DNA of 60,000 bases from Membranipora membranacea (GCA_914767715.1 OU612065.1:35714001-35774000), one strand, 5' to 3'. Positions 1-14,700 are shown, counted from the stretch's first letter. Translations and numbers: made by a program. The notes: generated from the sequence alone by a model not told the origin.

Positions 1-3000
1 AACAGATTGCTGCTAACAACAACCAAGAAAAAAGTGTCAGTCGTAATAAAGGTAACCAAATGTGTCTAATATATTAGTGAATAAATGCTGAGTATTCAGA
101 AGTAGCATTACAAACAGGTTCAAGTTATTTTGTGCATAATTTATTGCCATGACTATTTCCTTTTAAATTTTGTAAATAAAATATCTCTTATTTAAACAAG
201 AACAGATATATGAAGTATTTCATCAATTATTTTTATGTGTACGTTATAAGTTTATACCGAATAAAGAAAATTGATGGTAATACAGATGGATCGCTCAATC
301 TTCTCCCTTAGGGACATTGCTACGGTGGAATGCTCGCCGAGGTTAATAACTGTACATGAGCTCAAACACAATAATATCAAGTATCAAGACAGTATTTATT
401 TAAATGTAATCTTTTTTTGCCATTGAAAGGTCATCTTATGTGAAACTTAACAGCTTCGATCAATCATATGAAGCTTGAATCTTTAGGCTTGTGTGTTTAC
501 GTTTTTACAGACATCCACTGGGATCAAACTGCACTTTCTCACAAAGGTTGATATTTTGTCAATAATCGCTGCTATGTAGTTAAGTGTTCGTTCTCCGGTC
601 TAGACTTATAATTAACTGGATAACAAATGTTACCAGGCAAAGTTTGCGTACCACCATTTTTGTTGTCTTCTCTAGTATGAATTTGTTGTTACATGATATG
701 ATTGTGATGTTCCACAAAATGCGGATTCAAAGCTCCTTTCATTCGCAACTCCAATATCATAAAACCAAAACAGGGTGTCAAAAGTATAAATTAACGTTTT
801 AAAAGTGTTTTAAACTTCTAGATAAGATTTCACTCTGTTTCCTGTTTATATTCTCTCTATTATTATTATATAATAAAAAAATCAATCATTGTAAAATTAA
901 ACCTTGTTAATGATAATGACACTTTATAAGAATTGAAAGTGAATTCTGATACAATCACTCGTTCTGAGTTTGGTGAAATCTAATTCATATCTACAGTAAT
1001 AACAGTAATGTATTTGCCATACTGAGCGTAATGGTATTATATTGATTTATTCTGTGCTGCCATGATTTATGTACCAAATAATAACAAACTCCCAGCGCTT
1101 TGCTTCGAGTAAAAAGAAAGTCGTTATCTTACCACTCACCTAGCTTTGGGTGCTTCTGTCAATATTTTCCTACATGTCCGTGGCCCGAACAGACTTTATC
1201 CTCATTTTGTATATCTAAGGCGTCCTTTCCTCCTCTGACTAATACATATGAGTCTTTACCCCTGCTGAAAACTTAGCTTTTATCTTTTCCACGTATTTCT
1301 TGAGTGAGTGTTTTGATTGGGATTAAGATGAGATCTAAGACTGTACTTACCTTCTCTTACCGTCTAGGTTATCTTATGCTGATACTGTGTGATGTAAGAT
1401 AAATGATAAAAAGAAGCAGACAAGGCTGCTTTTATTTGACAGCAGTCAGCACCATTGCCGGTAATTGAGATATAAGCTAAATATAGTTCAGCAAGCAGGT
1501 GGGAACAAGTTGTCAGATTGAGCAAATAAAAGCAGGGATGTGGGTGAAACTCAAACAATAAACGTGTGTTACCAAATAGAATATCAATATCCTTTAATCC
1601 TGAAAATGTTATTTATTATGTAATTAACAGGAAATGATGATGTTTTCTCTTGTTTCTAGGTCTGTCCCAAACCTCGTAATCTTGCTCAATTTTTTTCATT
1701 CAATGCTTGCTGTTATCCCTAACACAGCTCTGACCCCATGTTAGGTTAGTGGGAGGGTTTTGTTTGAATAACTGCAGCAATATCAGTATACATCACAATG
1801 TGGACAATTAATAGCATTTGCCTCATGTTTCCCTTTGGTACCGATTACTGTATTGATTTGTAGAGGCAGCTAATGTAATAAAGTCATCCTTCATCATATC
1901 CTGCTGCCGCTGATGCTGCCGTTGTGTGCAATCTGCTGAGCTGACATTTTCCTCGATATTCATCTAGACTTGAGATATCAATAATAATGGCAGCATAAGT
2001 ACTATGCACAGTGAGAGCTATCAGGAGTAAACAGTACACTTCTCCGTCACACCAACACAACACAGTGAGTATTAAATCCAAAGAAGAACAACCATAATAA
2101 GTAATATATCTAGATTGGTTTAAAAGAAGACCAGGTACTACACCTGAACAGAGAACTGTGGTGATTGTTTTTGAGCGGGAAGAGGTGAGATTAATGCCAA
2201 TTAATCTACTATGAAAAATTGAGATCACAGTTTGAACTCAGCTGTTTGATAAATACAGCTATATGATATAACATGATACTGTTGTGGAAATTGTGTTGCA
2301 TTTCATCGTTAAATAACCTTACAATCAGGAGAATGAGTTGTACAATAATAAGAATAACATCACAATGATTTTGTGAATACTCAACCCGGGATGGAAGAGG
2401 AAGGGGGGGGGGGGGGTAAGACTGGTCTAGTAATGTGATGGCACAGCATCTAATCTGGTCATCATCGGTTGCGGGCATTTCAGAAGAGCAGAATCGGATC
2501 TGTGCAAAGAAGAAAAATAATACAGATTGCTATAATGATCATTTTCTTACAATCACCATAAACTATGTTTGACAGGTTATTGGTTTCTTTACAGATAAGA
2601 AGGTAGACAAAAGAGGAATATCTGGATATCACAGCCTACACCAATCTAATAGCAGTACATAATCACAAAAAGTACAGGCAGAGTAATGTCCTCTGTAGAG
2701 AAATGTATGGCTCCACATGTACAGCCCGTCCTACGTCGGCTCAAATCGTCTCCCCATAGCTCTCCGACGCGGCGACCTGCTAGCTTTGTCGATTCTACCT
2801 CTACACCATCATTAGACGGAATTCCTGTGGTCACGATATCTCCTACCTTAAACAGCAGGGTAAGAATGCAGTTCTTTTTGAGCCACATGAATAGAAAAGC
2901 AAGTACCAAACTAGTTAAATAAAGGCTATGGCTCGGGGTCCTGTACTGGCTAAGTTTTCATTCCATTCCCTAACAGAAGTACGTGACCTGGCTGTAGTTT

Positions 3001-4324
3001 CACATCATATTATGACTTATTGCTAGTCTCTCAGGGTGTTTGCCGCTAGGAGAATAAGGACATTACCATCTATTTATCCCTCCTACTTTCTCCTACTGGA
3101 AATTAAACACACATTCGGGAATAGTATTACACATGCACACAGGTAGCGTATTGAGTACAATAACTTGTGAATTATTTATCATAGTATTGACGAACGGCTT
3201 CCACTTAATATCGATGCATGTGGTATCTCATTGCGGCGCTTGTTATGAATATGATACATCACATCGCTCCTTTAAAAGTCCGCAGGAAGTTATTTAGCTA
3301 GCATATATTCAATCTATGGCCGGATCAAACTCACTTCAGCTGTATTTGATACCAGCAGTGAAAGTGCAGGATGAATAATAATTCAACCTTATTTCCCTAT
3401 ACCAACTCCTACATTCTACAACCACTCTTTATTCCACAAGAAACTCCGGAATAGAAGTCTTGCATGATAAGCGTTTTGAGGTTTCCGAGCTTGATCATAA
3501 AAATCGGTTTTGGGTCAACACACAATTGAGCTAGGATAGTTTATATGGTCAAATATTCTACCCATTACCTAAGATTGATTAATATTATGGAAGCCATAGG
3601 AAAGTCCTTGGGCACCCCCAATCCTCATTATTTTATTATTTTAAAAATTTGGTTACATTACCAACACTCTTTTCTAGCAGGTTTAAAGTTTGCTTTAGAT
3701 ACATTAAGTCTGGATATCAAGTACAGTTGCAATACTTTCATGTATTATCATTAACTTGGACCATAACAATCTTTTTTCTATTTTTTAATACAGGAGTTGC
3801 CTCATGCTGATTCATTTTCTAGTCTAAGACAGAGTCCCTCAAGCTTATCATTAGACCGAGGACTTACAGCTTCACCTATTCCATGGAGGGACGCCTCTAT
3901 GGAGGTTCTAGTTTCTCCTAATGATGGACCACAGATATCAATAGATGATTTTGACGCCACACCCGATGACTCCCCATATAATAACAAATTATACAGCGAG
4001 TTTGATACGCTATCCATGTGTGAAGAGACATCTCCCACAAGAACCCACGGCAGACTACTACTGGAGAATGTTAACGAGACACTAGGAGGCGTAGACAAGC
4101 TATTAGATAGAAAGTTTGCCTGCTATGGAGTTAGTCCACGTCTTACACGAAAGACAAATGACTTTAATAGTTTCACACCAATAGCTAAAGATGCACGACC
4201 GAGGACTTTAGACATAACATGTAAAACTGCGGATAAAGGCAATACGTCATCTAAAAGTCCTGGTTCTAAAAGCGAAGGAAATGAATTTAATTTGGACACC
4301 ATTAAATACTCCAAATCAGACTGA
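1..4324 (+). CDS. 3' portion of an unrecognised Ser/Thr/Pro-rich protein (5' end outside window)
   Basis: Coding exons are 1-51 (phase-1 donor at 52), 2678-2859 and 3794-4324 (stop TGA 4322-4324). An alternative exon starts at 2595. All junctions are in phase and the acceptors are good (tttctttacag, ttttttaatacag). The visible part is about 250 residues. It is low in hydrophobics, with SSPHSSPTRR- and TSTPSLDG-like stretches and many S/T-P sites, followed by a more acidic part (SIDDFDATPDDSPYNNKLY) and a basic Ser-rich end (NTSSKSPGSKSEGNEFN). I see no membrane segment, zinc finger or enzyme motif. This looks like the disordered regulatory tail of a larger signalling or scaffold protein, but I do not recognise the family. 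A possible poly(A) signal (aataaa) lies near 4714. The coding status is fairly secure because phases and composition agree across exons. The function is unknown. Confidence 0.7.
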
Positions 4325-5390
4325 ATTTCACTTGCTCAAACATATATTCTATTATAAACTGCCACACAAAAACCAAGAGCTAAATCAACAAACTAGACTA
4401 TAAAAAAATGGAAGTTGACTTGAATCAAGACACCAATGGATTTCTAAGTGATGGTCAACATGGTACTGTCTGGAGTTCATCAGCTTTTAATGCACTGCTC
4501 CCAGGGCGGATGGGTGCCCAACCCTCTCTGCTGCACCCGACACTTCTACAATGGTCACTTTTATGAGCTAGTCATGGAATCATAACTCAAGTCAATGTCA
4601 TTAGATTGATGCTTTGTTGGTGATACAAGCTGAGCAGACATTTTGTTATAACGTTGTTTGTTTCTGATAAATTTTCTTTAATGATTTTATCATCAGCAGC
4701 ATAAAAACTGTAAGAAATAAATTGGATTACTCTAGTTTAATGGCCTACTCTGACTTATTAAGAAATCTAATCATCGGGATGTAGAGCCAATACATCTCTA
4801 ATTCAATCATTGTAATTATAGAATGGTGTTAACTTGACTTGGTAAGTTTTCATAGCTGGATATTGTCTAAAATCTTATTCACTTGTGGTTTGGCTGACAG
4901 TGTACTAATGTCAGATGTCTGCCGCCTTGCCACGCTCCCGAAACGAAATAGTAAAAATTTCCCCAATGGTGAAAAAGTCAGATCAATAAGAAAAGCGCAG
5001 GAAATTCTGTGCTATCTTTCACAATCATGACACATTTAGCACAACAGTAGGTTTGAGTCGGTCAAGCTTAATTTATTTGCCTCCATTCTTAATGAACTAT
5101 ATTCCTCCGATACACATACCATATGCAACCGGTTTAGTGTTGATCAGATTGTTTATCTTTATAAAGTCACAGTCTCATCATAATATAAATACAAACATCA
5201 TCATTGTTACAAAGATGAGATTTCACAGAGGAGAGAGAACACAAATCACAAATGTAGCAGCTTCTTACAGATACTTATTATCCCCTCCATGTACGTACAT
5301 GATGAGGTTACATAAGATAAGATGAGCTCTGCTGACGGCACGATTTAATCGAGCTATGGGTCATATGGAGTAGGGGGGGGGGGAACAATT
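4325..5390. other. Intergenic, convergent 3' ends
   Basis: This stretch separates the Ser-rich gene (+) from PFDN1 (-), so it should hold both 3' UTRs. I see no convincing exon. A G run begins near 5372, just before the PFDN1 stop. Confidence 0.5.
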
Positions 5391-8300
5391 TCACCTTTTC
5401 TGCTTGCTCATAATCATTTCCCTAAGATTGTTCTCTGCATCTTTCATTGACTTTGTAAGATATTCTTTCTGTTTCTGCAATGAAACACGAACAGAAAATT
5501 TATAGATGACGAGGTTAGTAGATATATGGATAATTTTATATGTGTCAGTTTTGCGTCAGAGCCAATTGATGTCACAAAAATATAATGTCTATGACACCAC
5601 AGTCATGAAGGGCGTCATTTATTTGGTTATTTATCATCAGGGACGACAATTAAAGCTCCATCTGTTATTTTATTTTCTCATTCCAAACTATCTTATGTCT
5701 GGTATAGAGGCAAGTTGGCAGGATAGATTAAACAATAACTTATCAAGATCCAAATCGAGCTGTAACGACTTCAGCTTGATTTCTAATAACCTAGGTTAAT
5801 GAATAATATAATAGTACCTCAATATTTTTAATCTTTTCATCATTTGATTTAGTTTTAGAATCTAGTGTCTTGAGTACTTCATGTTTAGGAGCTAGCACGA
5901 ACCTGTAATGAAATGAGAAAGAAAATTATCAAACTCAAAAAACGTGGACATGCAGAAACATCTTCAGAAACATAGTACGGTCATGTCATATGAAATGATT
6001 AAAGAAATAATATAAGCTTGACCACCATAAACCAAAATTCTCACAGGGAATTAGCAAAATGAGTGATATCATCGTAGAAGTTGTTTTAGTGACTTATGTG
6101 CAATAGATCAAGCGGACTTAAAAATTCTGACTATTGACTGAAGTTTTTTCATTGCAACTTGAATAAGGTACACAAGAGGACAACTTCAATATTGCACATT
6201 TTTAACATACTCTGGGACAGAATTCCCTAGAGGACTATATTTTAGCTCGAGTTTAGTTTGGCTTATTTGGGAATGACTCAATGTAAGCAAATACCAAGGT
6301 GGCAGTTCACATTAAGTAGCCATAAATTTCATTACATCAAGCCTGCCCAAAATGGCACAAGATGTCCTCTATTGTTGTCTGTTACTAATCAGTACTTACA
6401 TTCGGCCGACACTCTGATAAGTATTCGTAGAGTCAGGTAGTGATGAGATGTCAGTTTTAACTAATGAGCTGTGCTTATTCTGCCTCTTTAAACCTTCTAT
6501 CTGAGCATCATTAACCCTCAGCTGCTGCTGTGTACCTCCCAACTTTATCTGTAGCTCTTGGAAAGCCTAGAAAAGATAATGAATTATAATAGATACTAGT
6601 AGGTCCAAGTTTGCTGGGCTTATAATTTAGTTGTATCAACTCATTGGACACATTATTTGAGTGTAAAATCTTAAATTTGAACCAAAATGAGTGTGGGTGT
6701 GAAGACTACTATGAAACATAATGGTGGCCTTTGAATTGCCAGAATTAATGAGGTAATCATTGAAACATCATGAGAACAGTCTCACGCCTGAGAAAAGGTC
6801 ACCGACTGTCAGATAACACCCATACTAGACCTAATGCAGCGGCAGTACCAACAGCATACCTCTAACATCAATACGAACATCAACCATAGTCTGCATGAAC
6901 TAATCCAAAGGCACAAACCATCAGTTTCAGCGCGCCCATCACGTGGGTGCAAATCATCAATAACAAAGCCCCAAACCAGAACTCAGCACAGGGCGAAATC
7001 CCCTCTGATCGATTTCTGGAATGCCTGTTAAGATCTTTACAATTTTTCTTTCAGAAAAATATTTTTCATTTTTACTTTTGACGCTCTCTCCATTTTTTTA
7101 TACCAGAAGACCTATAATGGTAATTTTGAATGTCTACGCATCTAAATGGTTCCATGGTCGAAATAAAGCTACATACATACATACATACATGAATCAAGTC
7201 AAATTGAATGTAATGTGTGAGTATGAATTGTGTGAGTGAGTGAGAATGGTTTGATTTTGGTGAGGAAATATCACTCTCATGTTGGGGATTACATTGGGCT
7301 CACTTAGAGATGAGTTAATTGTCATCACGCATATGATCATATATCCTATATAAACAGGTTTGAATATCAGAAGCAGGAGTTGTAGCAAGGTTGTCAACTG
7401 TGTCTTGAACACAAAATTATGGAAGGAGACGGAGTGCACAGTTGAACACAGAAGACAACCAAGATCAACAAAATTTTTGATGCATGGCAAATAGTCCTTC
7501 ATCTGAATCAGCTAACAGTCTGCATAAAATGTAATGTCGCCAATGTTTCAAATCTGTTGAAGAATGTAGGCATGCATTGGAGAATATGATCCGCATAGCA
7601 AAACCAGTTGTGCCATAACAACCAGACGGTTTGTGCAGCCAAGCAACGAGAAAACCTTAACTTGAGGGGAGGACTTCAGAAATGATGGCTTGTAACAGGC
7701 AATTTGACTCCAGGAACATTACGCCTAACCTCCTGTGATGAACTGGCTGGGTCAATAGACTGTATAGATAGACATGTGAGACGAGAGTACCAAATCACTC
7801 GATATGAGAACCAAGCAGGGGATCCTTATCAAAATTTCAGCAATTGGGGTTAAATTTCCTTATATAACTGACATCAAAGAGTGACAGCTGACATATGAAA
7901 GACCTAAGTATGCATAAGTAAGGGATCCTTACTAACCTAACTCTCACTCTGGCTTGTTATTAATTATCCTGATTTATTAAGTTCAACTAAAGTTCACTAA
8001 AGGAGGCAATCCATTTCAACCACTAGCTAGGGGTAGGGGCTAGATCTAGCTAGCTCTAGTCCAGCACACTATGTGTAAATACATTCTCTGTTACAACAGA
8101 GAAATGACAGTGAGATGATAATGGTATGAGTTGCTGACTGATGAAGAGTGATTGACTTTAATTAGCACTAGCTAGTAGAAGTAGTAGTAGAAAAAAGTAG
8201 TTAAGTAGGTACATGTCAAAAGAAAGATCTAGAAGGAATCCATATCAAACCCCAACAGATACCCTAAACAGAGAAATTAATCTAACAATGAATGGCTTAT

Positions 8301-8422
8301 GATTCTTAGCACATGTGTATATAGTTTGAACAAGTTGACAGGGTTTATATTAATGAAATATCAGCAAAAGAAATACAAACTTTTTTCAATTCAAGATCAA
8401 CCGGAAGTCCTGGAGCAGCCAT
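5391..8422 (-). CDS. PFDN1: Prefoldin subunit 1
   Basis: Four coding exons on the minus strand: 8422-8381, 6566-6400, 5902-5818 and 5474-5391. They total 378 nt and encode 125 residues with all phases consistent, close to the human length of 122. The protein opens MAAPGLPVDLELKK. It continues with a coiled coil (AFQELQIKLGGTQQQL), the beta-hairpin segment TNTYQSVGRMFVL, and a second coiled coil ending KDAENNLREMIMSKQKR, which parallels human KEAEDNIREML. PFDN1 is a beta-type subunit of the hexameric jellyfish-shaped prefoldin co-chaperone, which hands unfolded actin and tubulin to the cytosolic chaperonin CCT. The short first exon ends at a GTTTGT donor. The gene is divergent from the NHERF-like gene 372 bp away. 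None of its exons stands out as a long open frame, so it is easily missed. Confidence 0.93.
6780..7195 (+). repeat. Possible retroposon 3' end with (ACAT)n tail, in PFDN1 intron 1
   Basis: A stretch of higher GC than the surrounding intron ends in cgaaataaagct followed by five ACAT units (7171-7190). An A-rich motif followed by a short simple-repeat tail is typical of the 3' end of non-LTR elements or SINEs. I see no reverse-transcriptase motif and no clear target-site duplication, so the assignment is tentative. Confidence 0.3.
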
Positions 8423-8794
8423 TTCTAAACAAAGTAATGAAAAAGCATAAAATTTGTTGACTTAACAAAATCATTTTCTTTCTTGAACTGTTACTTTTTC
8501 CCAGACAATATATAATAATCTATTTGAAAACTTGATTTTTTATACATTTTGTCATTATGTTTGAAATAAATGATTTTTAGTTTTTGTACTGAATTACAAA
8601 GTGTAAACGCCCATCTGATTGGCTTGTTTACAACATATTTCTTGTGTGGGAAATTTACTGTAGGCTACTTCCACCTTCAAGCCACTTGCTGGAGTTTTCA
8701 ATTTTGTGAAACAGTGTTGCTGGCTTTGCATATATTTATTTAAAGATTTGTCATTCCTGCCAAGTCAATATAATAAGAAATAACTATAGTTAAA
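8423..8794. promoter_or_regulatory. Putative bidirectional promoter, PFDN1 / NHERF-like
   Basis: The start codons of two divergently transcribed genes are 372 bp apart. The interval contains an inverted CCAAT box (GATTGG at 8617-8622) and no clear TATA box near either start. Such head-to-head spacing is typical of shared housekeeping promoters. The role is inferred from geometry. Confidence 0.5.
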
Positions 8795-11700
8795 ATGGCT
8801 TCAGAAGGAGAGGTCAGAAAGTGCTTGGTGAAGAAATGGCCAGACTTTAGTGGCTATGGGTTCAACTTACATGCAGAGAAAGGCAAGGCAGGACAATATG
8901 TTGGTAAGGTCGATGAGAAAAGTCCAGCAGAGGCTGCAGGCCTCAGAGATGGTGACAGGATAGTGGAGGTTAATAATGTGAACATTGGTAATGAGAATCA
9001 TCAGCAGGTTGTGTCCAGAATAAAGGCAGGGGGTGACCAGGTTACTCTGCTGGTTGTTGATAAGGATGCAGATGAGTATTGTCATAACAACAAGATAGTT
9101 ATCAGTCATGAGCTTCCTAACGTCAAATCCGTCGACTGTCCAGACACCAGTGATGGCGCCAAGCAAATAGAACCACCTCAAGCAGGTATGTTTACCAACG
9201 CATCCAGTGAACTTGGGAAGCCTGACCCTAGGGCGAGGCCGCTCTATCATATATTAATCACTGATATGATGAGGAGTCATACAAGCCACATAATGTTATT
9301 TTATTGATCAGCATTTTTTTACAATCACCTCAGTTTGGGTAGGTGAGGATGATAATGGCATTTTGGTTAAATGGATTGCACGGAATCTATTTGTTGATTT
9401 CTCGGTAGGCCTACTACCTGTTCAACAGGACAGAATATGACTTGTGAAAGAGTTTTATTGCATAGGTTGTTCAAAAATGGCATCCTCGAGACTACAAGTT
9501 TTTTCCAAAAAAAACAGGAGGATAACTTGGTACATGTCACTATAGTGATATCCCATTTCCATCCACTGCAGCAACCTTGTATGTGCATCAGGTTTGAGAT
9601 TATCTGGAGTGAACATCTCTAAGGAGCTGCTTCTAAAATGATTTGGCATATCTGATGCAGCAATATTAATGTAGTATGTGCCGAATTAAGGTGCAAGCTA
9701 ACTCAATGGTAAAAAAATATGCAGCTGAGATTACGTATGATGCATAGCCGTTGGCATAGAGGTTATTAAATACTAACTATGGCCGTTGGTCTGCAGCCTG
9801 TAATGCGTGCTGAGATGAAAGCCACTTTTAGCTCTATCACAAAAATACAAAAATTCAGAGTTTATTTATCAATAAAGGCTTTTAATTTGAAGATAATAAT
9901 TGATAAGAATGATAGCCCATTAGCTGAATGTATGGGATATCTCACATATACATTATACGCCCACCAAATATCTACCCCAATCTTTTCTGTGCTTTTCTAT
10001 CTGACAGTTTCCCTGTCACTATGGCTGTCATTTTTAAAGCTTTCTGTGGTCATGAAGCAAAATCATTCATTGGCAAAATGGCACTGAGAACCACATCACA
10101 ATGACGAGGCAAAGTACTGTTTGCAAATGCAGTGATGGAATGGTAGAATGACATGGCGCCGTGCCTGGCTGTGCCTCTTGGGACTAACTGTATAATAATT
10201 ACTCCCTGCCATTAAATTAGGCTGCAAAATTTCTCATAGTCATAGTCACAGTTGTTGATTGACATTGAATGCAATAGCAGCAATGCCTTTTTAAAACAGA
10301 GCCGCTGTTAATTTGAGTCAGCAGCAGTGACATCATTGTGAGGAAATTGTCACTTGATTACTGCAACAACTGAATTAATTGTAGGCCTAATTATCACTTA
10401 CGAAAAGTTAAAAGTGTATCTAGTTTATGTCCTTATTTTTATCTGATCACACAGTGATTTTTCTGCAGATAAGATAATCTTGTGCCGTTTTCAGCTCTTT
10501 CTTCTGTATAGATTTTGTAAATGGGATGTTAGGATGAGTATGTGACAGTGAGTATGTGACAGTGAGTATGTGACAGTGAGTCAGCCAACTCAAGCATCAA
10601 TAATATCCGATTTTTATGTTATCTTTGGTGGTTGAACCTCTTAAAAAATTCATAGACTCAAACTATGGGCTATCAGACAGTAACTGTTGTAAGGGTGCCA
10701 TAAAACAGTAATCATACAGTTACTACAAGGTTACTATACCCCCATTTATGAACATATCGTGAGATTTAGGCACTTGTGTCTATGAGGGGCATTTTAGTAG
10801 AATCAGCTCAAAATCCTCACACCCTTGGGCATCATAGTCACAGTATTCTCCCCATCAGCACAACTTTGCAAAAACTTTCTTACATTTGTTTTTCATGACA
10901 TGCAAATGACCAGGTAGATCTAATATTTCATCATTATTCATTATATTGAACTCAATGCTAATTTAGTAGTTAGTGGGTAGGATTAATGAGTTGGAACTTG
11001 GTCACCACCGAAACAAGATAACACAATCTATTCCTAAGCAGCAGGCATAATGTGATATTTAGGATTGACCACCCAAGTATGCTGTGTACACCAAAAACAT
11101 CTTAAATGTTTAAGAGTGACCGTCTAAGCCAGGTACACTGAAACCCTCACTGACTCACTCTTTGAACTGTGTTGCTGTTCCTAACTGTACTTCAGTTTGA
11201 CACGACAACAGCCATATAGCATATAGCATAGAGCACAATAAAGATAAGGAAATGTTGCCATACTGATACTGACTACGTTATATGTCTAATCTTATCAGTT
11301 TGAAGTACTTATGACAACTCCAGTAGCCTAATCTCAAGTTACGACATCCTCCTGAATACACTCAAGGCTATCATACAGGTCCATTAGTGTAAAATCTGTG
11401 AAAATGGAAACTCTATTTAGTAGATAGTGTTTAAACCAGGTAGTGTACTTTGTACAGAAAATTATTGGAAAACTGGATAGATAATTATTGTCATTTGAAT
11501 GGGGCGCTTACACTGCATCAGGCAAGCAGTTGAAGCCACTTTCTCCATCCAGCGAAATTGTGACATGAGGAGGCCAAACCACCAAAGCGTTTATGAGGGC
11601 CCTACATAGCTTATCGATTGGAATGGAAGGAATGCAGATGAAAGATGAAAGATTTTCGGCACATGATCGTAAAACTATGTTAATACTGGGAGGTTAACCA

Positions 11701-14700
11701 GCGTTGTTTATTGTGGATATATCAATTTTGTTAGATGATAAGTGTCCATGTCAAACCAAGAAACATAGGCCTAAGCAACCGGATACTGTGAAGTGAAATA
11801 GTCAATAAGATTTCGGGATATGAAGCTGCTGCTTAGATTATGTAGTTTATTTGCTGATAACGTTGTTTTTGTTGTTGTTTATGTCACTGTTAATGTTTAT
11901 GTTTTTATGATGTAGAAGCACCTGCAGAAGCTGTTACAGAAGAAGTAAAAACAGAGGAGACGACATCAGTGGCAGAAGATAACGATTACGAGGTATGATA
12001 ACTAACAGTATCATAACAATAAAAACTCCCTAGATAATCCCTTCAACTGATGCTAAATTTAACTTACAGGCAGATAATATTCATTGCAACTGCAACACAA
12101 ATTTAACTGTTGTGCTAGCCAGAAGATTTAACATCATTAGAGTAACATCCAGTTGGAGCCAGATAACTTGGGCCTTAATAAGGATGTGTGTAAGTTTCCG
12201 TTTACTCTGCGGGTTGTAAATCCTCTCACCATCCGTCGTGTTGACCTGACAGGCTTATATTTAGTGTTATTGATTTAATTGCAGTGTGTAGATTTTCAGC
12301 CCAGTGTCCCTGTAAGTCTCTGCTCCTCCGTGCACTTCCTTAATTTTTGTCTCCTCATCTCTCTGGGCGTATTCATCTTTCAAATACCACTTAGAGGGTA
12401 GTGATAGCGGGTAGTGATAGACAGGGTGTTTGGGGCTCAAAGGTTGACTTGAGATAAACTGTTGGGCGCTTAGCTAATGTCAACACTAAATTTTCCTTGT
12501 GCCTTCCACCGGGCCGGCTGTGGTCTCGTGGATATTACATTTTGGTATTTGTGTAGATAGGCGCTTATCAGCTGCCGTAGTTTTATGATTTATAGCAGTC
12601 ACACTCTCATACTGAAGCACGGCAGGCTGATTTCTTCCGCCATGCACTTTGTACTAGATGCACAGGGATTGAATTTCTCTCATTAAATAATAAAGATTAT
12701 TATAGGTGTAAAGAGCCTGAATGGTTTTACACAATAACAATTGCTCAGTCATTCAATCCCATGACAATTTTCATTCTGAATTAGAGTTGATGGCATTGAA
12801 AACGTTCATCGACTTGCTTTATGTTTGAGAGGATGGTTGTTGATGACCGCTTCGAAAGCATGCAAGCTGAAGAAAAAACTTATGATTTTATAGTCAAAAC
12901 TGCTGTCACATTGTTGTGTGTTGGAATGGAAGTTAGTATCAAACTTATGGACATGCTGACTTTTTGGCAAAGATGAAAATTTGAAAATTGTTTGTACCAA
13001 ACGTAATTCAATAGCAAGACCAACATTTGGAGGCTTTCTTCAAGCACTTATTTACTTTTCAATCCTACATTATTGTACTGCATGTAAAATGACGCTGCAT
13101 GAACAAGCTTAGAGTTCCTCTCTAACGCAAACTAAGTTTCTGGATTTCTGGTGTTGGGAACCATTTTATATTGTATGCAGACTGTTTGATGGCTAGCCTA
13201 CTGTAACTTATGTCTTAATACCTGCTTACTGGTTTTTGTTCAGAATATTTTGATGAATCCACCCAGTATTTGACTCAGGCGGTCATTAGAAAACACACAT
13301 TGTGGTTTAGGGTTGACATATTGGAGGTGGGAACATTGGGCTGTCACAGCTTCATAAAATGATTGATGGGTGACTCATGCTTACACTTACACCTGTTTTC
13401 GTTCTACTCCCTCCCCTCTTTGCCAGGTGGATCACTGAGAAATGCTCTTCTCTCCTAAACTACTATCAAAAATCCCACTACCTGTCCAATAACCACTGCT
13501 ATTAAACCACCCACTCTGCTATCTAGTACGGGAGTCCCTTTCACATTTAATTTTCATCATAATGTAGACTTGCATGAGATATGATTTCTCCCTGAGAATG
13601 TTTTGCTTGTATAATTATTTCACATAACCTCTATAATCTGTAGCAGGTAGCTTCAGATCTTCCCCCTCCTGAAGAAGCGCCCCCTAGTGATGAGAATGCC
13701 GCTGATGAAGGAGATGATAACTTAGCTCAAGATGTGGAGGATTTACCTCCTCCGCCTCCTGCTCTAACAGATGTAGATAACTCTGAACATGTATGCTAAC
13801 TATCATGTTGTGACGCTGTGTGTAGCACTGTGTGCAGCGCTGTGTGTGACACAATTATATGCTTACTCACTACGTTGTTATGCTGTGTGGCGCTGTCGTA
13901 AAGGCCTATCATATATGCTCATAAAAAAGCCGCTAACCTATGAAAGAATAACCCTGAAATATGATTACCCAGACATTTTGGTAACTATGTAGTGATTGGT
14001 GACCTCTAACTTTCGCTCATGTGTGAAACCACCCACCCAGGGAGTTCATTGGTATCAACCCTAGATACTAACTGCATGCTACATTCAGTGTTAGTATGAA
14101 GTTGAGTCTGATTCTGACTATTACTGGTACTCGGCTGTACTAATGACGTTATGCTCCACCTGTGATTTGCTTGTCAGCTTATTTTCATACACTGCTTTCA
14201 TGATATGCAAGTGATTGGTTGAATGCTTAGGCATAGCAGACAGATTATAGCAGCTGATAGATTATAGGCTACACCTGTTTGTGTTTAGACCCCAGCTGTA
14301 ACCGCTGACCCAGAGCCAACCCCTGAACCAGTAACCAGTACTGAAACTGAAGAGACACCTGTACAATCAGAAACTACTGAGGAGGTGCAACCCCCAGCTG
14401 TGGTAGAAGACCCCCTTCCTGAGGTTGCGGCAGAGCTTGTCACCCCAGCTGAGCCAGAACCTCAGGCTGAGTCAGAACCTCAGGCTGAGCCAGAACCAGA
14501 ACCTCAGGCTGAGCCTGAGCCAGAACCTGAAACAAAACAGGAAAGCCCACCAGCTGAACCTGAGGTAAACTCGTACAGCAGTGACACGTGTCCCCGTGTC
14601 TCTGTATTTCAGCAGTGTGGCTGCTAGCATTAGTAGAGTGTGCTCAAAGCGAATTTCATTCACAGCTATTCAAGTTTCAACATTTTTAACCTTGAAACGC

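Noticed and set aside
8867-9250. 127-codon minus-strand frame opposite the PDZ exon
   Set aside because: It is the antisense shadow of a clear NHERF PDZ coding exon.
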